Origin: Pseudarthrobacter sp. NBSH8
GTDB lineage: Bacteria; Actinomycetota; Actinomycetes; Actinomycetales; Micrococcaceae
DNA: 64,000 nucleotides
Assembly: GCF_014217545.1 (NCBI RefSeq)
Contig: NZ_CP043178.1
Coordinates: 3,596,001 to 3,660,000, forward strand
Direction: 5' to 3'
The position numbers were made by a program, and so were the translations under genes. Of the stretch, positions 27,785 to 36,378 are shown piece by piece. The notes beneath the pieces are model-generated. The model did no database searches, was not told the origin of the DNA, and worked only from the letters and a program-made list of their open reading frames with translations. Numbering within the stretch: position 1 is the first letter of the stretch; each line of letters starts with the position of its first letter.

Positions 27785-28711
27785 ATGGCAGAGCCACAGA
27801 CGCAGCGGGATTTCGTCGGATATGGCGAAATTCCGCCTGATTTCCGCTGGCCAGGCGACGCCCGCGTGGCCGTTTCCCTCGTCATCAACGTGGAGGAGGG
27901 CGCCGAGCGGAGCATCCCCCGCGGCGACACCGCCAACGACCTGGGTGCGCACTGGATTCCGGCTCCTGCCTCGGCCACCCGGAACCTCACTCTGGAATCG
28001 GCCTTCGAGTACGGCGCCCGTGCCGGCATATGGCGATTACTTCGGATCCTACAAAAACACGACGTCCGGGCCACCGCCTTCTGCTGCGCCATGGCACTGC
28101 AACTCAACCCGGCCATCGCCGCGGCACTCGTCCGCGACGGACATGAGATCGCCGACCACGGCCACCAATGGGACACGCATACAGAGCTCGACGACGATGC
28201 TGAGGAACGCCTTATCCTTGCCTCCCGCGACGCTATCCAGGCCAGCACCGGCCAGGTCCCCACCAGCTGGTATTCGAGGGACGGACTCAAACCGGGCACG
28301 CGCGGTGTGCTCGCCGGGAACGGATTCGCCTACGAGTCCAACAGCTTCAATGACGACCTTCCACATTGGGGCTCCGGCCAGGAAAATCCGAAGCTCCCGG
28401 TACTGCCCTATGCGGGAGACACGAACGATTCGGGGCTGTTCCGGCAGTTCCCCACCGCAGCATCGTTCGGCAACCACTTGATCGCGGCCCTGGAGCTGCA
28501 GCTCGATGACCCCCGCGGAGGCCCGTCGGTGATGAGCGTCGGGCTCCATCCACGGCTGATCGGACGCCCGGCGTACGCAGCCGCCCTCGACCGTTTCCTT
28601 GCGCATGCGAACGGCAGGGCCGCCTGGTTCGCGACACGCGAAGAGATTCTGAGCGCGTGGAAACGCACGAACACGGAGCAGCCGACGGCGGACGGGTCAC
28701 CGGCATCGTAG
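27785..28711 (+). CDS. PuuE/imidase-like polysaccharide-deacetylase-fold hydrolase
   Basis: A 308-residue NodB-fold protein. It begins with a GYGEIPP segment, keeps the EEGAE motif where true chitin deacetylases have DD, and has DGHEIADHGHQWD as second metal motif. This pattern matches metal-poor members such as allantoinase PuuE and cyclic imide hydrolase rather than sugar deacetylases. GGAGAACACG precedes ATG 27785. It is divergent from the amidohydrolase operon and shares operator A. Likely role: opening of a cyclic imide or ureide ring. A paralogue lies at 31404-32336. Confidence 0.82.
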   Translation: MAEPQTQRDFVGYGEIPPDFRWPGDARVAVSLVINVEEGAERSIPRGDTANDLGAHWIPAPASATRNLTLESAFEYGARAGIWRLLRILQKHDVRATAFCCAMALQLNPAIAAALVRDGHEIADHGHQWDTHTELDDDAEERLILASRDAIQASTGQVPTSWYSRDGLKPGTRGVLAGNGFAYESNSFNDDLPHWGSGQENPKLPVLPYAGDTNDSGLFRQFPTAASFGNHLIAALELQLDDPRGGPSVMSVGLHPRLIGRPAYAAALDRFLAHANGRAAWFATREEILSAWKRTNTEQPTADGSPAS

Positions 28712-28742
28712 GGTCACCCGCGCCGTTGGGGTCGCCGTCGGG

Positions 28743-29462
28743 CTAGTGCGCTGCGAGCAGCGCACCCCACCCGGGGATCGGGCGTGAAACGCCCGCCAGG
28801 TGAAGCAGATGCCACAGGGTGGCGATGGCGCTGTCCACGACGGGGATGCCAAACTCCTGCTCGAAACCCTCCACAAGGTAGCCCGAGCGAAGGTTGGTGC
28901 CGACGCACACCACCGCATCGAGGCCGTCCACAAAGGCCGGACGCATGATGGCACCGATGGCGGCAGCGTCCAAGCGGGCGATCTCCGGGTTGCTCATGAC
29001 AGACTCCGGAACCGAAACGGCGCGCACATCGAGGCCGTGGCCGGAGTACTCGCGCTGGATCCCGGCAGCGATGGATCCGGGGCCGGGAAAAACGAGGCCG
29101 ATCCGGCTCGCAGACAGCGCACGGAGGGCCTCGACGACGGCCACGGAAGCCGTAGTCGCCGGTACGCCGCACATAGCCTGGAGCTCGGCACAGAGGGCCC
29201 TGTCGCCAGCAATCCCGGTCCATGAACCAGAGGTGCCGTGGAACGCGATGGCCTGCAGATCGGCGTCCTTCAGCAACGCCGGAGCATCGCCGAGAACGCT
29301 CAGGTCCACCGTGTCATCAAGGCTCGGCGGAAGGCGAAACCGGCTGTAGTGGCCCCCCAGGTCCGGTTGCCCCGCAAGGATCGCCGCCGTGAGTGTCTCC
29401 GCGTTGGAGTTGCTTGAGGGGACAAGGATTCCCAGCCGTGTCCCCGGCCCGGGAACGCCCAC
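28743..29462 (-). CDS. Asp/Glu racemase-fold protein (maleate isomerase/AMDase-like) without canonical cysteines
   Basis: A 239-residue two-lobe protein of the Asp/Glu/hydantoin racemase superfamily, closest in layout to maleate isomerase and arylmalonate decarboxylase (VPSSNSNAET near the start, HGTSGS, GTNLRSG). The two positions that hold catalytic Cys in isomerases and racemases appear to be Gly here (HGTSGS and VGTNLRS); a Cys lies two residues before the second. GTG 29462 starts two bases after the XRE regulator stop, so translation is coupled; longer starts would run into that gene. A decarboxylase or lyase activity is conceivable. Confidence 0.75.
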   Translation of the reverse strand: MGVPGPGTRLGILVPSSNSNAETLTAAILAGQPDLGGHYSRFRLPPSLDDTVDLSVLGDAPALLKDADLQAIAFHGTSGSWTGIAGDRALCAELQAMCGVPATTASVAVVEALRALSASRIGLVFPGPGSIAAGIQREYSGHGLDVRAVSVPESVMSNPEIARLDAAAIGAIMRPAFVDGLDAVVCVGTNLRSGYLVEGFEQEFGIPVVDSAIATLWHLLHLAGVSRPIPGWGALLAAH

Positions 29463-29464
29463 GT

Positions 29465-30082
29465 TCAGTGCGCCTTGCCGAGGGACGGCGGCGTGGATAT
29501 TGCGAGCATGACTGCGGCAGAATCCGTCTTGTTGCTCCACCAGTGCGGCAAGGAAGCGTCATAGGTCAGGCTGTCGCCGGCCTCCAGCACAAAGTCCTGG
29601 CCGCCAATGGTAGCCACCAGCGTGCCGGATTGGAGGATGACGCACTCCTCGCCCTCATGGGAGTGCGGAACATAGGCGCCGTCGAAGTTGGCGGGAATAG
29701 TCATGTTGATGACCCCCAGCTTGCGCTCCGCGTCGGGAACGATCAGCTCCATGATGATGCCCTGCGAGGGGATTTCAATGCGGCGCCGGTCTGCCCGGCG
29801 GACCAGCATGTGGTCCTGGCCATCGTTGGGATCTGTAAACATACTTGCCAGCGGCAGTTCGAGGGAGTTTGCCAGGCGCAGGAGCGTGGCAAAGGACGGG
29901 TTACCGATTCCGCGCTCAATCTGGCTGATGAGTCCTGCACTGACACCTGCACGTTCGGCGAGTTCCTCCACGGTGAACCGTCCGAGGCGCTGCTCTTTGA
30001 TCATGGCGCCGAGATGGGCGATCCAGAAGTCGCGTTCCAGGGACCCGGTTGCTTCGCTGCTGGCTGTGTCCGTGCCTTCCAC
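29465..30082 (-). CDS. XRE-family regulator with C-terminal cupin domain
   Basis: A 205-residue regulator: N-terminal helix-turn-helix (GVSAGLISQIERG followed by NPSFATLLRL, about residues 40-75) and a C-terminal cupin sensor (HSHEGEEC, then SLPHWWSN). GTG 30082 has GAAGGAG five bases upstream; the longer open frame would cross the promoter and operator B. It is the only regulator gene within 24.7-45.6 kb, a copy of the shared 14-bp site lies on its own -10 box, and its gene is next to the racemase-fold gene. Most likely the local repressor of the whole block, with the cupin binding a pathway metabolite. Confidence 0.85.
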   Translation of the reverse strand: MEGTDTASSEATGSLERDFWIAHLGAMIKEQRLGRFTVEELAERAGVSAGLISQIERGIGNPSFATLLRLANSLELPLASMFTDPNDGQDHMLVRRADRRRIEIPSQGIIMELIVPDAERKLGVINMTIPANFDGAYVPHSHEGEECVILQSGTLVATIGGQDFVLEAGDSLTYDASLPHWWSNKTDSAAVMLAISTPPSLGKAH

Positions 30083-30112
30083 AACGACTCCTTCATTAGT
30101 CCTTGGTTTTGC

Positions 30113-30126
30113 GTCAGTATATCGAA
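30113..30126 (-). promoter_or_regulatory. operator B on the -10 box of the XRE-cupin gene
   Basis: Minus strand 14-mer TTCGATATACTGAC; it contains TATACT (30121 to 30116), a good -10 box about 34 bases before GTG 30082. This suggests autoregulation. Confidence 0.55.
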
Positions 30127-30195
30127 GATAGTTTCGCGTTGACGGTTTTTTTGATGGCCTGGATTCGACGGGCGTTCCGCCCCTCCCAGTGGCGC

Positions 30196-30918
30196 TCACG
30201 CGGCCCGCAGTTCGGCATAGCCGGTCAACATGGAGGCGAGTTCCTTCTCCCAATAGACCGCACAGCGGTCGGCTCCGCGCTCGAAAACACCCGCTGCGGC
30301 GGCCATTCCGGGTGCCGGGAGTCCGATACTGCGGCTGGCACTGGCAACCACGTCCACCACGCGCCGGACGGCTTCCGGCAAGGCCTCCGGCCGCTCATCT
30401 CCGTGGCGAAGGAGGTCCGCAGCCAGATCGGTCGGGCCCACCCAGCCCCCGCCGAACGCCTCGCTGCCAACGAATTCCTTGACGCGCTCCACGGCCTCGA
30501 CCGTCTCGAACAACACCGTGATTACGGGAGCAAAGGAGTAGTCCATGCCGAAGGCCGAGGCCGGCGTCACCTGCCGCGGACGCGATCCCGCAGGAGCGTA
30601 CCGCGTGGCTTCGTAGGCGCGTTCAAGTTCGTCCACCGTCCGTACCTGCGGCAGCACGATCTCCGCCACACCGGTGTTGGCGAACGCCACCAGCGTGTTC
30701 CTGTCCAGGTCGGGCACGCGCACCGCCACCTTCACCCCGGAGCTGGCCAGGCGCTGCACCACATCGCTGCATTGCTGAACGGTGATCCCGGTCTGCTCGG
30801 CGTCGAGGACCAAGAAGTCAATGGTGGCGTGGGCAAGGAGGGCCAACAAGGTGGGCGTGGGATCGGCGGTGATGATGCCGACGCTGCGTTCAAGGGCGGC
30901 GGCTGGTTCCTGGGTCAT
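30196..30918 (-). CDS. HpcH/HpaI-family aldolase homologue with altered catalytic His
   Basis: A 240-residue HpaI-type barrel. It keeps the metal ligands (FETVEAVE and GPTDLAADL) and the VRVP loop, but the usual EH dyad (DxEH) reads DAEQ, so the general-base His is Gln. It is the last of a long minus-strand gene series, 60 bases after the cupin gene. It could be a lyase acting by another mechanism or on a different substrate. The regulator gene lies immediately downstream in the same direction with its own promoter. Confidence 0.8.
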   Translation of the reverse strand: MTQEPAAALERSVGIITADPTPTLLALLAHATIDFLVLDAEQTGITVQQCSDVVQRLASSGVKVAVRVPDLDRNTLVAFANTGVAEIVLPQVRTVDELERAYEATRYAPAGSRPRQVTPASAFGMDYSFAPVITVLFETVEAVERVKEFVGSEAFGGGWVGPTDLAADLLRHGDERPEALPEAVRRVVDVVASASRSIGLPAPGMAAAAGVFERGADRCAVYWEKELASMLTGYAELRAA

Positions 30919-30978
30919 GGGAGGTTCCTCATTCGGGTGGCGCGGAAATGAACAGCGATCGGGTGCCTGAACGGCCGG

Positions 30979-31407
30979 TCACTCGTCAGGGACGAATTGC
31001 CAGTCCGCGGGCTTGCTGACCCCCACAATGAGCTCCACGTTCTCGTCGCCGTCGTTTGTGAGTCCATGGGTGGTTCCCCGGGGGATGTAAATGCCGTCGC
31101 CGGGTTTTGCCCGGTAGGTGGTGTCGCCGAGATGGACGATGGGTGCCCCGCTGAGGACGACGTAGAACTCGGACGCGTCAGGATGGTGGTGGCACAGGTG
31201 GTGCTGCCCGGGCAGGATCGTTCCCCAGCTGACGCACAAATCATCTGAACCGCTGAGGTCCCTGGAGATGAGCGTGCTGACCAGGCCCTGGTCGCGTTGT
31301 CCCTTGAGTCCAACCTTATCCAGGGCCGTGAAGCCTTGCTCGTGGACGTTGTGCACCAGACGGCCGATATCCACCGTGGCCGTCCCGTCGTCGACCGTAC
31401 CCATCAT
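30979..31407 (-). CDS. small single-domain cupin
   Basis: A 142-residue cupin. The metal motif is HLCHHHPDASEFYVV, followed by PGDGIYIPRGTTHG. ATG 31407 overlaps the stop of the upstream deacetylase-fold gene (ATGA), whereas the longer frame would lie inside it. Coupling to a ring-opening hydrolase suggests an isomerase, hydratase or dioxygenase step on the product, but specificity is not visible. Confidence 0.8.
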   Translation of the reverse strand: MMGTVDDGTATVDIGRLVHNVHEQGFTALDKVGLKGQRDQGLVSTLISRDLSGSDDLCVSWGTILPGQHHLCHHHPDASEFYVVLSGAPIVHLGDTTYRAKPGDGIYIPRGTTHGLTNDGDENVELIVGVSKPADWQFVPDE

Positions 31408-32336
31408 GCAACGCCTTCGAAGGCGCCCACAGCAGTGACAGCTTCTGCCTGCACAGGCGGGTGTTCCATCCACCACCGCGCGATCTCCTCGCGGGTGGCG
31501 AACCAAACCCCAGACTGGGCAGTGGCATATTCGAGGAACCGGCGCACTCCGTGGGCAACGCTGGGCCGGCCGCCGATCCTCAGGTGCAGCCCCACGGACA
31601 TCATCTTCGGCACGGTCTCGCCCTCGATGAGGAGGCAGTCGAGGGAGTCCTTCAAAACGTTGAAGAAGTCCTCTCCGGTGCCGAGGCTTCCGTTACCCCA
31701 GAAACGGGCATCGTTTGTGTCGCCCGAATACGGAACCACCAGATGGCGGTGCGGGCCTGCCTGCACGTAATACGGAAGGTCATCGGCGTAGGAATTCGAG
31801 TCGTAGAGCACCCCTTCCTCGGCCAGAATGGTCCGGGTGTTCTCGGTGATGCCCTCCCGGACATACCAGCCCACCGGCCGCACGCCGGAAACAGCCTGGA
31901 CGGTGTCCAAGGACTTGCGGATCTCCTGCCGCTCCTCGTCGGGCTCCATTCCCACGGTGCCGCGCCACTTGTAGCCGTGGGCGCAGATCTCGTGGCCGTC
32001 CCGCACCATGGCCAGGGCGGCGTCCGGATTCCGCTCAAGCGCAGCACCGCAAGCCATTACCGTTGCCTGGACGTTGTACTCGCGCAGCATGCCGAGGTAA
32101 CGCCAGATACCCACGCGGCTGCCGTACTCGAAAAAGGACTCCTTCATGAGGCTGCGCCGAGAGGGATCGGCGGACCAGCCACCGAAGATCGAGACGTCCT
32201 CGTCCCGCTCGTCACCGGCTTCGATGGAACTCTCAGCGCCTTCCTCGTAGTTCAGCACCACGGATACAGCAACCTTCGCGCCGCGCGGCCACGTGACAAC
32301 CGGAGGGTTCTCCCCATATCCAATCAGGTCCCGCAT
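31404..32336 (-). CDS. PuuE/imidase-like polysaccharide-deacetylase-fold hydrolase (second copy)
   Basis: A 310-residue paralogue of the protein at 27785-28711, with the same GYGENPP start, YEEGAE in place of the DD motif, and DGHEICAHGYKW. The two share the overall layout but differ enough to act on different substrates or stereoisomers. AAGGAG precedes ATG 32336. Operator C and a perfect TATAAT lie just upstream, so this gene can start its own transcript with the following cupin and possibly the HpaI homologue. Confidence 0.82.
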   Translation of the reverse strand: MRDLIGYGENPPVVTWPRGAKVAVSVVLNYEEGAESSIEAGDERDEDVSIFGGWSADPSRRSLMKESFFEYGSRVGIWRYLGMLREYNVQATVMACGAALERNPDAALAMVRDGHEICAHGYKWRGTVGMEPDEERQEIRKSLDTVQAVSGVRPVGWYVREGITENTRTILAEEGVLYDSNSYADDLPYYVQAGPHRHLVVPYSGDTNDARFWGNGSLGTGEDFFNVLKDSLDCLLIEGETVPKMMSVGLHLRIGGRPSVAHGVRRFLEYATAQSGVWFATREEIARWWMEHPPVQAEAVTAVGAFEGVA

Positions 32337-32353
32337 GGGCTTCTCCTTGCTAG

Positions 32354-32367
32354 TTCATTATATTGAT
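32354..32367 (-). promoter_or_regulatory. operator C on a TATAAT -10 box
   Basis: Minus-strand 14-mer ATCAATATAATGAA containing TATAAT (32362 to 32357), about 20 bases upstream of ATG 32336. A TTGTAA 15 bases further upstream may serve as -35. Confidence 0.6.
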
Positions 32368-32377
32368 GAAGTTTCAC

Positions 32378-33202
32378 TTACAACGCCTGCCCCTCGTAGA
32401 CTTTCCGGTGGGCAGCCAGTGACGTCCTGAGCATGCTGTCGACGTCATCGATGACGTTTCCGTGCGCGGGTCCGATCAGCACGGCGGGATAGGACTCCAG
32501 GGTGTCTTCGATATCCTGGAAGGCCGTGCCGACGTCGACAAATTTGGTCCAGTAGAGCGCGCGGCCGGTGCCATAGGCGGCCTGCTCCACCGAGGGCGGC
32601 TCCGGCATCTCGCTGGAGAGCAAGCGGCACTGCCCTGGCAGGTGTACCGGTTCGTCGTCCTCGTCCGGGGCGGGAATGTCGTGGATGTAGGAAAAGCCGT
32701 CGGAGACGAACATGATCCGCGCGCCTGAGTCGTAGCCCCAGAGCGTGTTCTCCAAGTCGCGGATGTAGGCCGGAAAGAAGCGGAACTCCCTGTCGCCGAG
32801 TTCCAGCGACTCGCCGGCGGCCTTGGCCCTTAGCCTGTCCTTGTATTCAGGAAAATGAAGGGCGTAGTCCCGGACATCACCCACCACAACAGCCGAGGGG
32901 TAACGGGCCAGCAAGGCCGGGAGGTTGCCCGCGTGCGGGATTTCCGGATGGGTCGGGAAGATGTAGTCGAGTCTCCGCCCGTCCAGCGCATGGTCCAGCT
33001 GCGCCAGGACGGTATCCCGATGTGCCGGATCCCCCGTGTCCACCAGGATCGACGCCTCGGATCCGATGACCAGGTAGGACGAGACGTGGTAGTGGACTTC
33101 CTGGCCTTCAGCGTTGGCCGAAAGGCAGCCGCCCATCCAGTGGACGCCGTCGGCGAGGACGCGTCCGGTGGTGAGCTCCAGGCCGGGATGTTTGGGACTC
33201 AT
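32378..33202 (-). CDS. flavodiiron-like metallo-beta-lactamase-fold protein, HPE type (pair 1)
   Basis: A 274-residue MBL-fold protein without a flavodoxin domain. Aligned by eye with flavodiiron proteins, HxExDH reads HPEIPH (Asp to Pro), the LHWPDS His position is Asp (YIRDLENT), SDGF keeps the bridging Asp, and PAHGN keeps the last His. A metal site is thus possible but altered. ATG 33202 overlaps the stop of the adjacent degenerate MBL protein (ATGA), as expected for a heterodimer. Paralogous to 36379-37209. Confidence 0.8.
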   Translation of the reverse strand: MSPKHPGLELTTGRVLADGVHWMGGCLSANAEGQEVHYHVSSYLVIGSEASILVDTGDPAHRDTVLAQLDHALDGRRLDYIFPTHPEIPHAGNLPALLARYPSAVVVGDVRDYALHFPEYKDRLRAKAAGESLELGDREFRFFPAYIRDLENTLWGYDSGARIMFVSDGFSYIHDIPAPDEDDEPVHLPGQCRLLSSEMPEPPSVEQAAYGTGRALYWTKFVDVGTAFQDIEDTLESYPAVLIGPAHGNVIDDVDSMLRTSLAAHRKVYEGQAL

Positions 33203-33966
33203 TGGATGCCTACCTTCCGGAGGGCCGCTGCCAAGGCCGTGGCCTCGGCAGCGCATTCCGCCAGGCCTGCAAAGGGTTCGCCGTATCCCGGGCCGATGGC
33301 CTTCACCCGGCGTTCCCGGACGACGGTTTCGACATCCTGCGCGATGCCGCGCGTATCGGCCTGGGCAAACCACTGGAACTTATGCAAACCGGCCGCCGCG
33401 TTTGAGATGCCGTACGAGCCATGCGTGAAGGCATCGGAGGTCAGGAGCGCGCCGGAGACGGGATCGAAGATCCATAACGTCGGCAGGAGCCGCATCAGCG
33501 GTGAGACGAACTCCAGCGTCAGGCCGTCCATGACCTCGACCTCAAGGGACGTCCCCGGGTTGACCATGATGCGCCGCGGCGTCGCCGAGGTCCTTGGTAC
33601 CGTGATTCCGCCCGTGTACCAGACGGAATCGACGTCGAACCGCGCCTCGATGGCGGGAAGGTTCAGGCAGCATTCCATCTCCGTCCGTGTCAGCACGACG
33701 GCAAGCCGTTCCCCCGGTTCGAGAAGCGACTCCAGCTGCCCGATAATCTCCGCCTCGTGGAGCCGGATGCCGGTGTCCACGAGGACCGAGCCGGCGCTTC
33801 CTTTAATGAGGTAGCAATTGACGGGCTGGTGGACGCGGACGCCAGGCGGGCACCAGCTGACCTGTTCGTCCAGAATGATGTCCGCACCCAACCGATGGAT
33901 GCGGTCCCCGATGAGGCTGTGGGCGCCGTTGACGGCGGCCACAGCATCGGTTGGGTGTGGATTCAA
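33199..33966 (-). CDS. degenerate metallo-beta-lactamase-fold partner (pair 1)
   Basis: A 255-residue MBL-fold protein in which most metal ligands are lost: the HxExDH region reads RTEMECC, the later SDAF Asp remains, and the final His is Tyr (GPGYGE). It precedes and overlaps the HPE-type paralogue, which fits a catalytic plus structural or regulatory subunit arrangement. It may bind a ligand rather than catalyse. Its own paralogue is at 37219-38046. Confidence 0.78.
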   Translation of the reverse strand: MNPHPTDAVAAVNGAHSLIGDRIHRLGADIILDEQVSWCPPGVRVHQPVNCYLIKGSAGSVLVDTGIRLHEAEIIGQLESLLEPGERLAVVLTRTEMECCLNLPAIEARFDVDSVWYTGGITVPRTSATPRRIMVNPGTSLEVEVMDGLTLEFVSPLMRLLPTLWIFDPVSGALLTSDAFTHGSYGISNAAAGLHKFQWFAQADTRGIAQDVETVVRERRVKAIGPGYGEPFAGLAECAAEATALAAALRKVGIQ

Positions 33967-33992
33967 CGGCTTCTCCTCTCTTCGTATCCGAA

Positions 33993-34676
33993 TCAGCTGG
34001 CCTGGGAGGCGCTGGCCGAGTCCCAGACGGCGATGGCCTCGTCCAGCGTGCAGACATCGTGGCGGGCCTTCATGACAGTGAGTGCAGCATCGTGTACCAC
34101 CGTGTCGTAGGCGCCCACGGCGTCCTCAAGCAGCACGGCATAGAAGTCGTTGTGGACGGCGTCACGCAGCGTTGCCTCGACGCATCCGCCGGTGGAGACG
34201 CCCACCAGGGCAACGGATTCGATGCCCTGGCTCCGCAGCAGGAGCGCCAGCTCCGTGCCCACGAACGCGCTGGGTCGGCGCTTGGTGATGATGACCTCGC
34301 CGTCCTCGGGCAGGCACTCGGCACAGAATTCCGTGGCCGGATCGCCCTTGAGGCTCAGCTTGCCGAGATCAATGGGCCGGCCGTTGGCGGCCGTATACAG
34401 AGCCCGCAACCAAGCGGCAGGTGAGCTGCCGCCGTCGGGCAGGTTTTCGACCCGGATGTGGAAGATGGGGACACCGTTTTTCCGGGCGGATTCGATGGCC
34501 CGTCCGCAGCGCTTGGCGACATCGGGCATCATGCTGAGGTCATGGCCGGAGTCGCCGATGGCGCCGCCGGCGTTCACGGCGCCTTCTTGCATGTCGATCA
34601 CTACAAGGGCGGTGCTGGCCGGGTCGAGCAGTTCCTGCAGGGTGTCACGGACCTGTTTTCCGCAGATTTCAATCAT
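33993..34676 (-). CDS. isochorismatase-family cysteine hydrolase
   Basis: A 227-residue hydrolase with the Asp28-Lys132-Cys165 triad (VVIDMQ, TKRRPSAF, GVSTGGCVEAT). Members close to this pattern hydrolyse amides, for example N-carbamoylsarcosine, maleamate (NicF) and nicotinamide. In this setting a half-amide such as a maleamate-like product of imide ring opening is a natural candidate; this is inference. It lies 79 bases downstream of the binding-protein gene, with a strong hairpin in between. Confidence 0.86.
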   Translation of the reverse strand: MIEICGKQVRDTLQELLDPASTALVVIDMQEGAVNAGGAIGDSGHDLSMMPDVAKRCGRAIESARKNGVPIFHIRVENLPDGGSSPAAWLRALYTAANGRPIDLGKLSLKGDPATEFCAECLPEDGEVIITKRRPSAFVGTELALLLRSQGIESVALVGVSTGGCVEATLRDAVHNDFYAVLLEDAVGAYDTVVHDAALTVMKARHDVCTLDEAIAVWDSASASQAS

Positions 34677-34699
34677 GGGGTGTCTTCCTTCTGTGAGTT

Positions 34700-34735
34700 G
34701 GTGCCGGCCGGGTTCGACGTCTGCCGGCCGGCACC
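34700..34735 (-). other. intercistronic hairpin after the binding-protein gene
   Basis: A perfect 12-bp stem (GGTGCCGGCCGG / CCGGCCGGCACC) with a 12-base loop and no T-run, between the ABC binding-protein gene and the isochorismatase gene. Such hairpins often protect the 3' end of a binding-protein message or lower downstream expression. Confidence 0.65.
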
Positions 34736-34755
34736 ACGCGGGGACTGCTGGCGGC

Positions 34756-36351
34756 CTAGCGGCCGAGGGCGTTGAAGTTGATCTGGCCGTTGGTCAGAGG
34801 CACGGCCCCTGGCAGTCCTGTCTTGGTGACGAGCACTCCCCTGGTTTCGACCAGCGACAGGATAGGCGCGCCGTCGTCGACAAGGGAGGCCATCTTCTTG
34901 AGAAGAGAGGTGCGCTTGTCTGTTTCCTGGTCGGGCGTGGCGGACAGTTCGCTGCGTGCCTTGTCGAACTCCGGGCTGGACCAGCCGGTGCTGTTGCTCG
35001 GGGCGCCGGTGCCGTAGAACGCGTAGCTATAGAACGCGGGGTCGGCAATCACAATGGGCTCGGAGTACAGCACGGCCTGGTAGCGGCCTTCGATCAGCGC
35101 CGTGGAGAAGTCGGTGGAGCTGGCCACGTTCTGCAGCTGGACGTCGATGCCGACGTCCTTGAGCATGGACTGGAGCAGCACTGCTGACTTGGCCGCTACT
35201 GGTCCCGGGCGCGTAACGCTGTAGCTCAGCGTCATCGGGAACCCATTGCCGTACCCGGCCTCGGCCAGGAGCTTCTTGGCTTCAGCCTTGTTGAACTTGT
35301 AGATCGCTGAGCCTTCAACCATGGGGAAGATGGAGCCGGCCGGTTCGCCGAAACCGGCATACGCGCCCTTCACCAGCGCTTCACGGTCGATCGCCATGGA
35401 GACTGCATGACGGACTTTGGGGTCAGCCAACGGGCCGGACGTGGTGTTGATCATCATCGTGTCGCGCGTTTGGCTGGCGCAGTTCAGGACAGTGACGCCC
35501 GGCGACTTCTCCAGCGACTTGTACTGGTCGTACTCGAAGCCATTGGCCACCTGAACCTCACCGGATTCAACCAGCTGGCTTCGGGTGGCCGTGCTCTGGA
35601 CAGCCTTGACGGCCACCCGCTTCACCGTCCCGCGGGTTCCCTCCCACGCCGGATCGGCCGTCACCGTCAACGAAGCTCCCGGCGTGAACTCTTCAAGCTT
35701 CCAGCCGCTGTAGTCAGCCAGGTTCTTCGAAAGCCAGTCATTCGCGGTCGGATCTTCCGCGGTGACGTGTTTCTTTGCCTCGGTGCTGTCGTGGATGTAG
35801 AACAGGTTGTTCTGCAGGGATTCTTCGGTGTAGGAGGTCAGCCCTGTGGTGTTGAGCTGCAAGGTCCGCTCGTCGATCACCTTTACCAGGTCGTCCACAT
35901 TGAAGCCACTGCTTTTCAGTGTTCCCCTCATCACCGGTTGCCGCTTCATACCGATATCGAAGCTCCATCGGATATCTTCGGCCGATAGCGTGTTCCCGAA
36001 CTGGCTGGTGAGCTTGCGGAGGGTGATCACGACGCCGGTGCCGTCCGGGCTGGGCTTGGCGCTCTCGGCCAGCCGGCCGGCCAATTCAGTGGACGGTTCG
36101 GGGCACGTCCTTCCGTCGCTGGCTCCAACCTTGTACTCGAGGAGTTGGGAGCCAAGGCCGCTCAGCACTACGTGCGAAGCGCTGCCTCCCCAGGGCGACG
36201 GCGTGAGGCTGTCCGGCAGGGCTCCGACGGCAACAACAACATTTTCTATGGATGGGTTAGCTGCCGGATCAGGGGTGGAGCCGCCGCAGGCCACGAGGGT
36301 CGCGGTGAGGGCGACAGCAGCGCCTCCGGTGAGCAAACGCAGACTTTTCAT
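34756..36351 (-). CDS. family 5 ABC transporter substrate-binding lipoprotein
   Basis: A 531-residue SBP_bac_5 (oligopeptide/dipeptide-type) binding protein with a lipoprotein signal peptide and lipobox LVAC. ATG 36351 is preceded by GGAG eight bases upstream; GTG 36360 is an alternative. It belongs to the DppBCDF-type transporter encoded at 38104-41760, but is separated from it by an MBL gene pair. Family 5 proteins bind peptides, nickel complexes, sugars or other small solutes; the block suggests an amide- or imide-bearing ligand. Confidence 0.87.
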   Translation of the reverse strand: MKSLRLLTGGAAVALTATLVACGGSTPDPAANPSIENVVVAVGALPDSLTPSPWGGSASHVVLSGLGSQLLEYKVGASDGRTCPEPSTELAGRLAESAKPSPDGTGVVITLRKLTSQFGNTLSAEDIRWSFDIGMKRQPVMRGTLKSSGFNVDDLVKVIDERTLQLNTTGLTSYTEESLQNNLFYIHDSTEAKKHVTAEDPTANDWLSKNLADYSGWKLEEFTPGASLTVTADPAWEGTRGTVKRVAVKAVQSTATRSQLVESGEVQVANGFEYDQYKSLEKSPGVTVLNCASQTRDTMMINTTSGPLADPKVRHAVSMAIDREALVKGAYAGFGEPAGSIFPMVEGSAIYKFNKAEAKKLLAEAGYGNGFPMTLSYSVTRPGPVAAKSAVLLQSMLKDVGIDVQLQNVASSTDFSTALIEGRYQAVLYSEPIVIADPAFYSYAFYGTGAPSNSTGWSSPEFDKARSELSATPDQETDKRTSLLKKMASLVDDGAPILSLVETRGVLVTKTGLPGAVPLTNGQINFNALGR

Positions 36352-36378
36352 AACAGTCACTCCGTTATTAGGGGGAAG

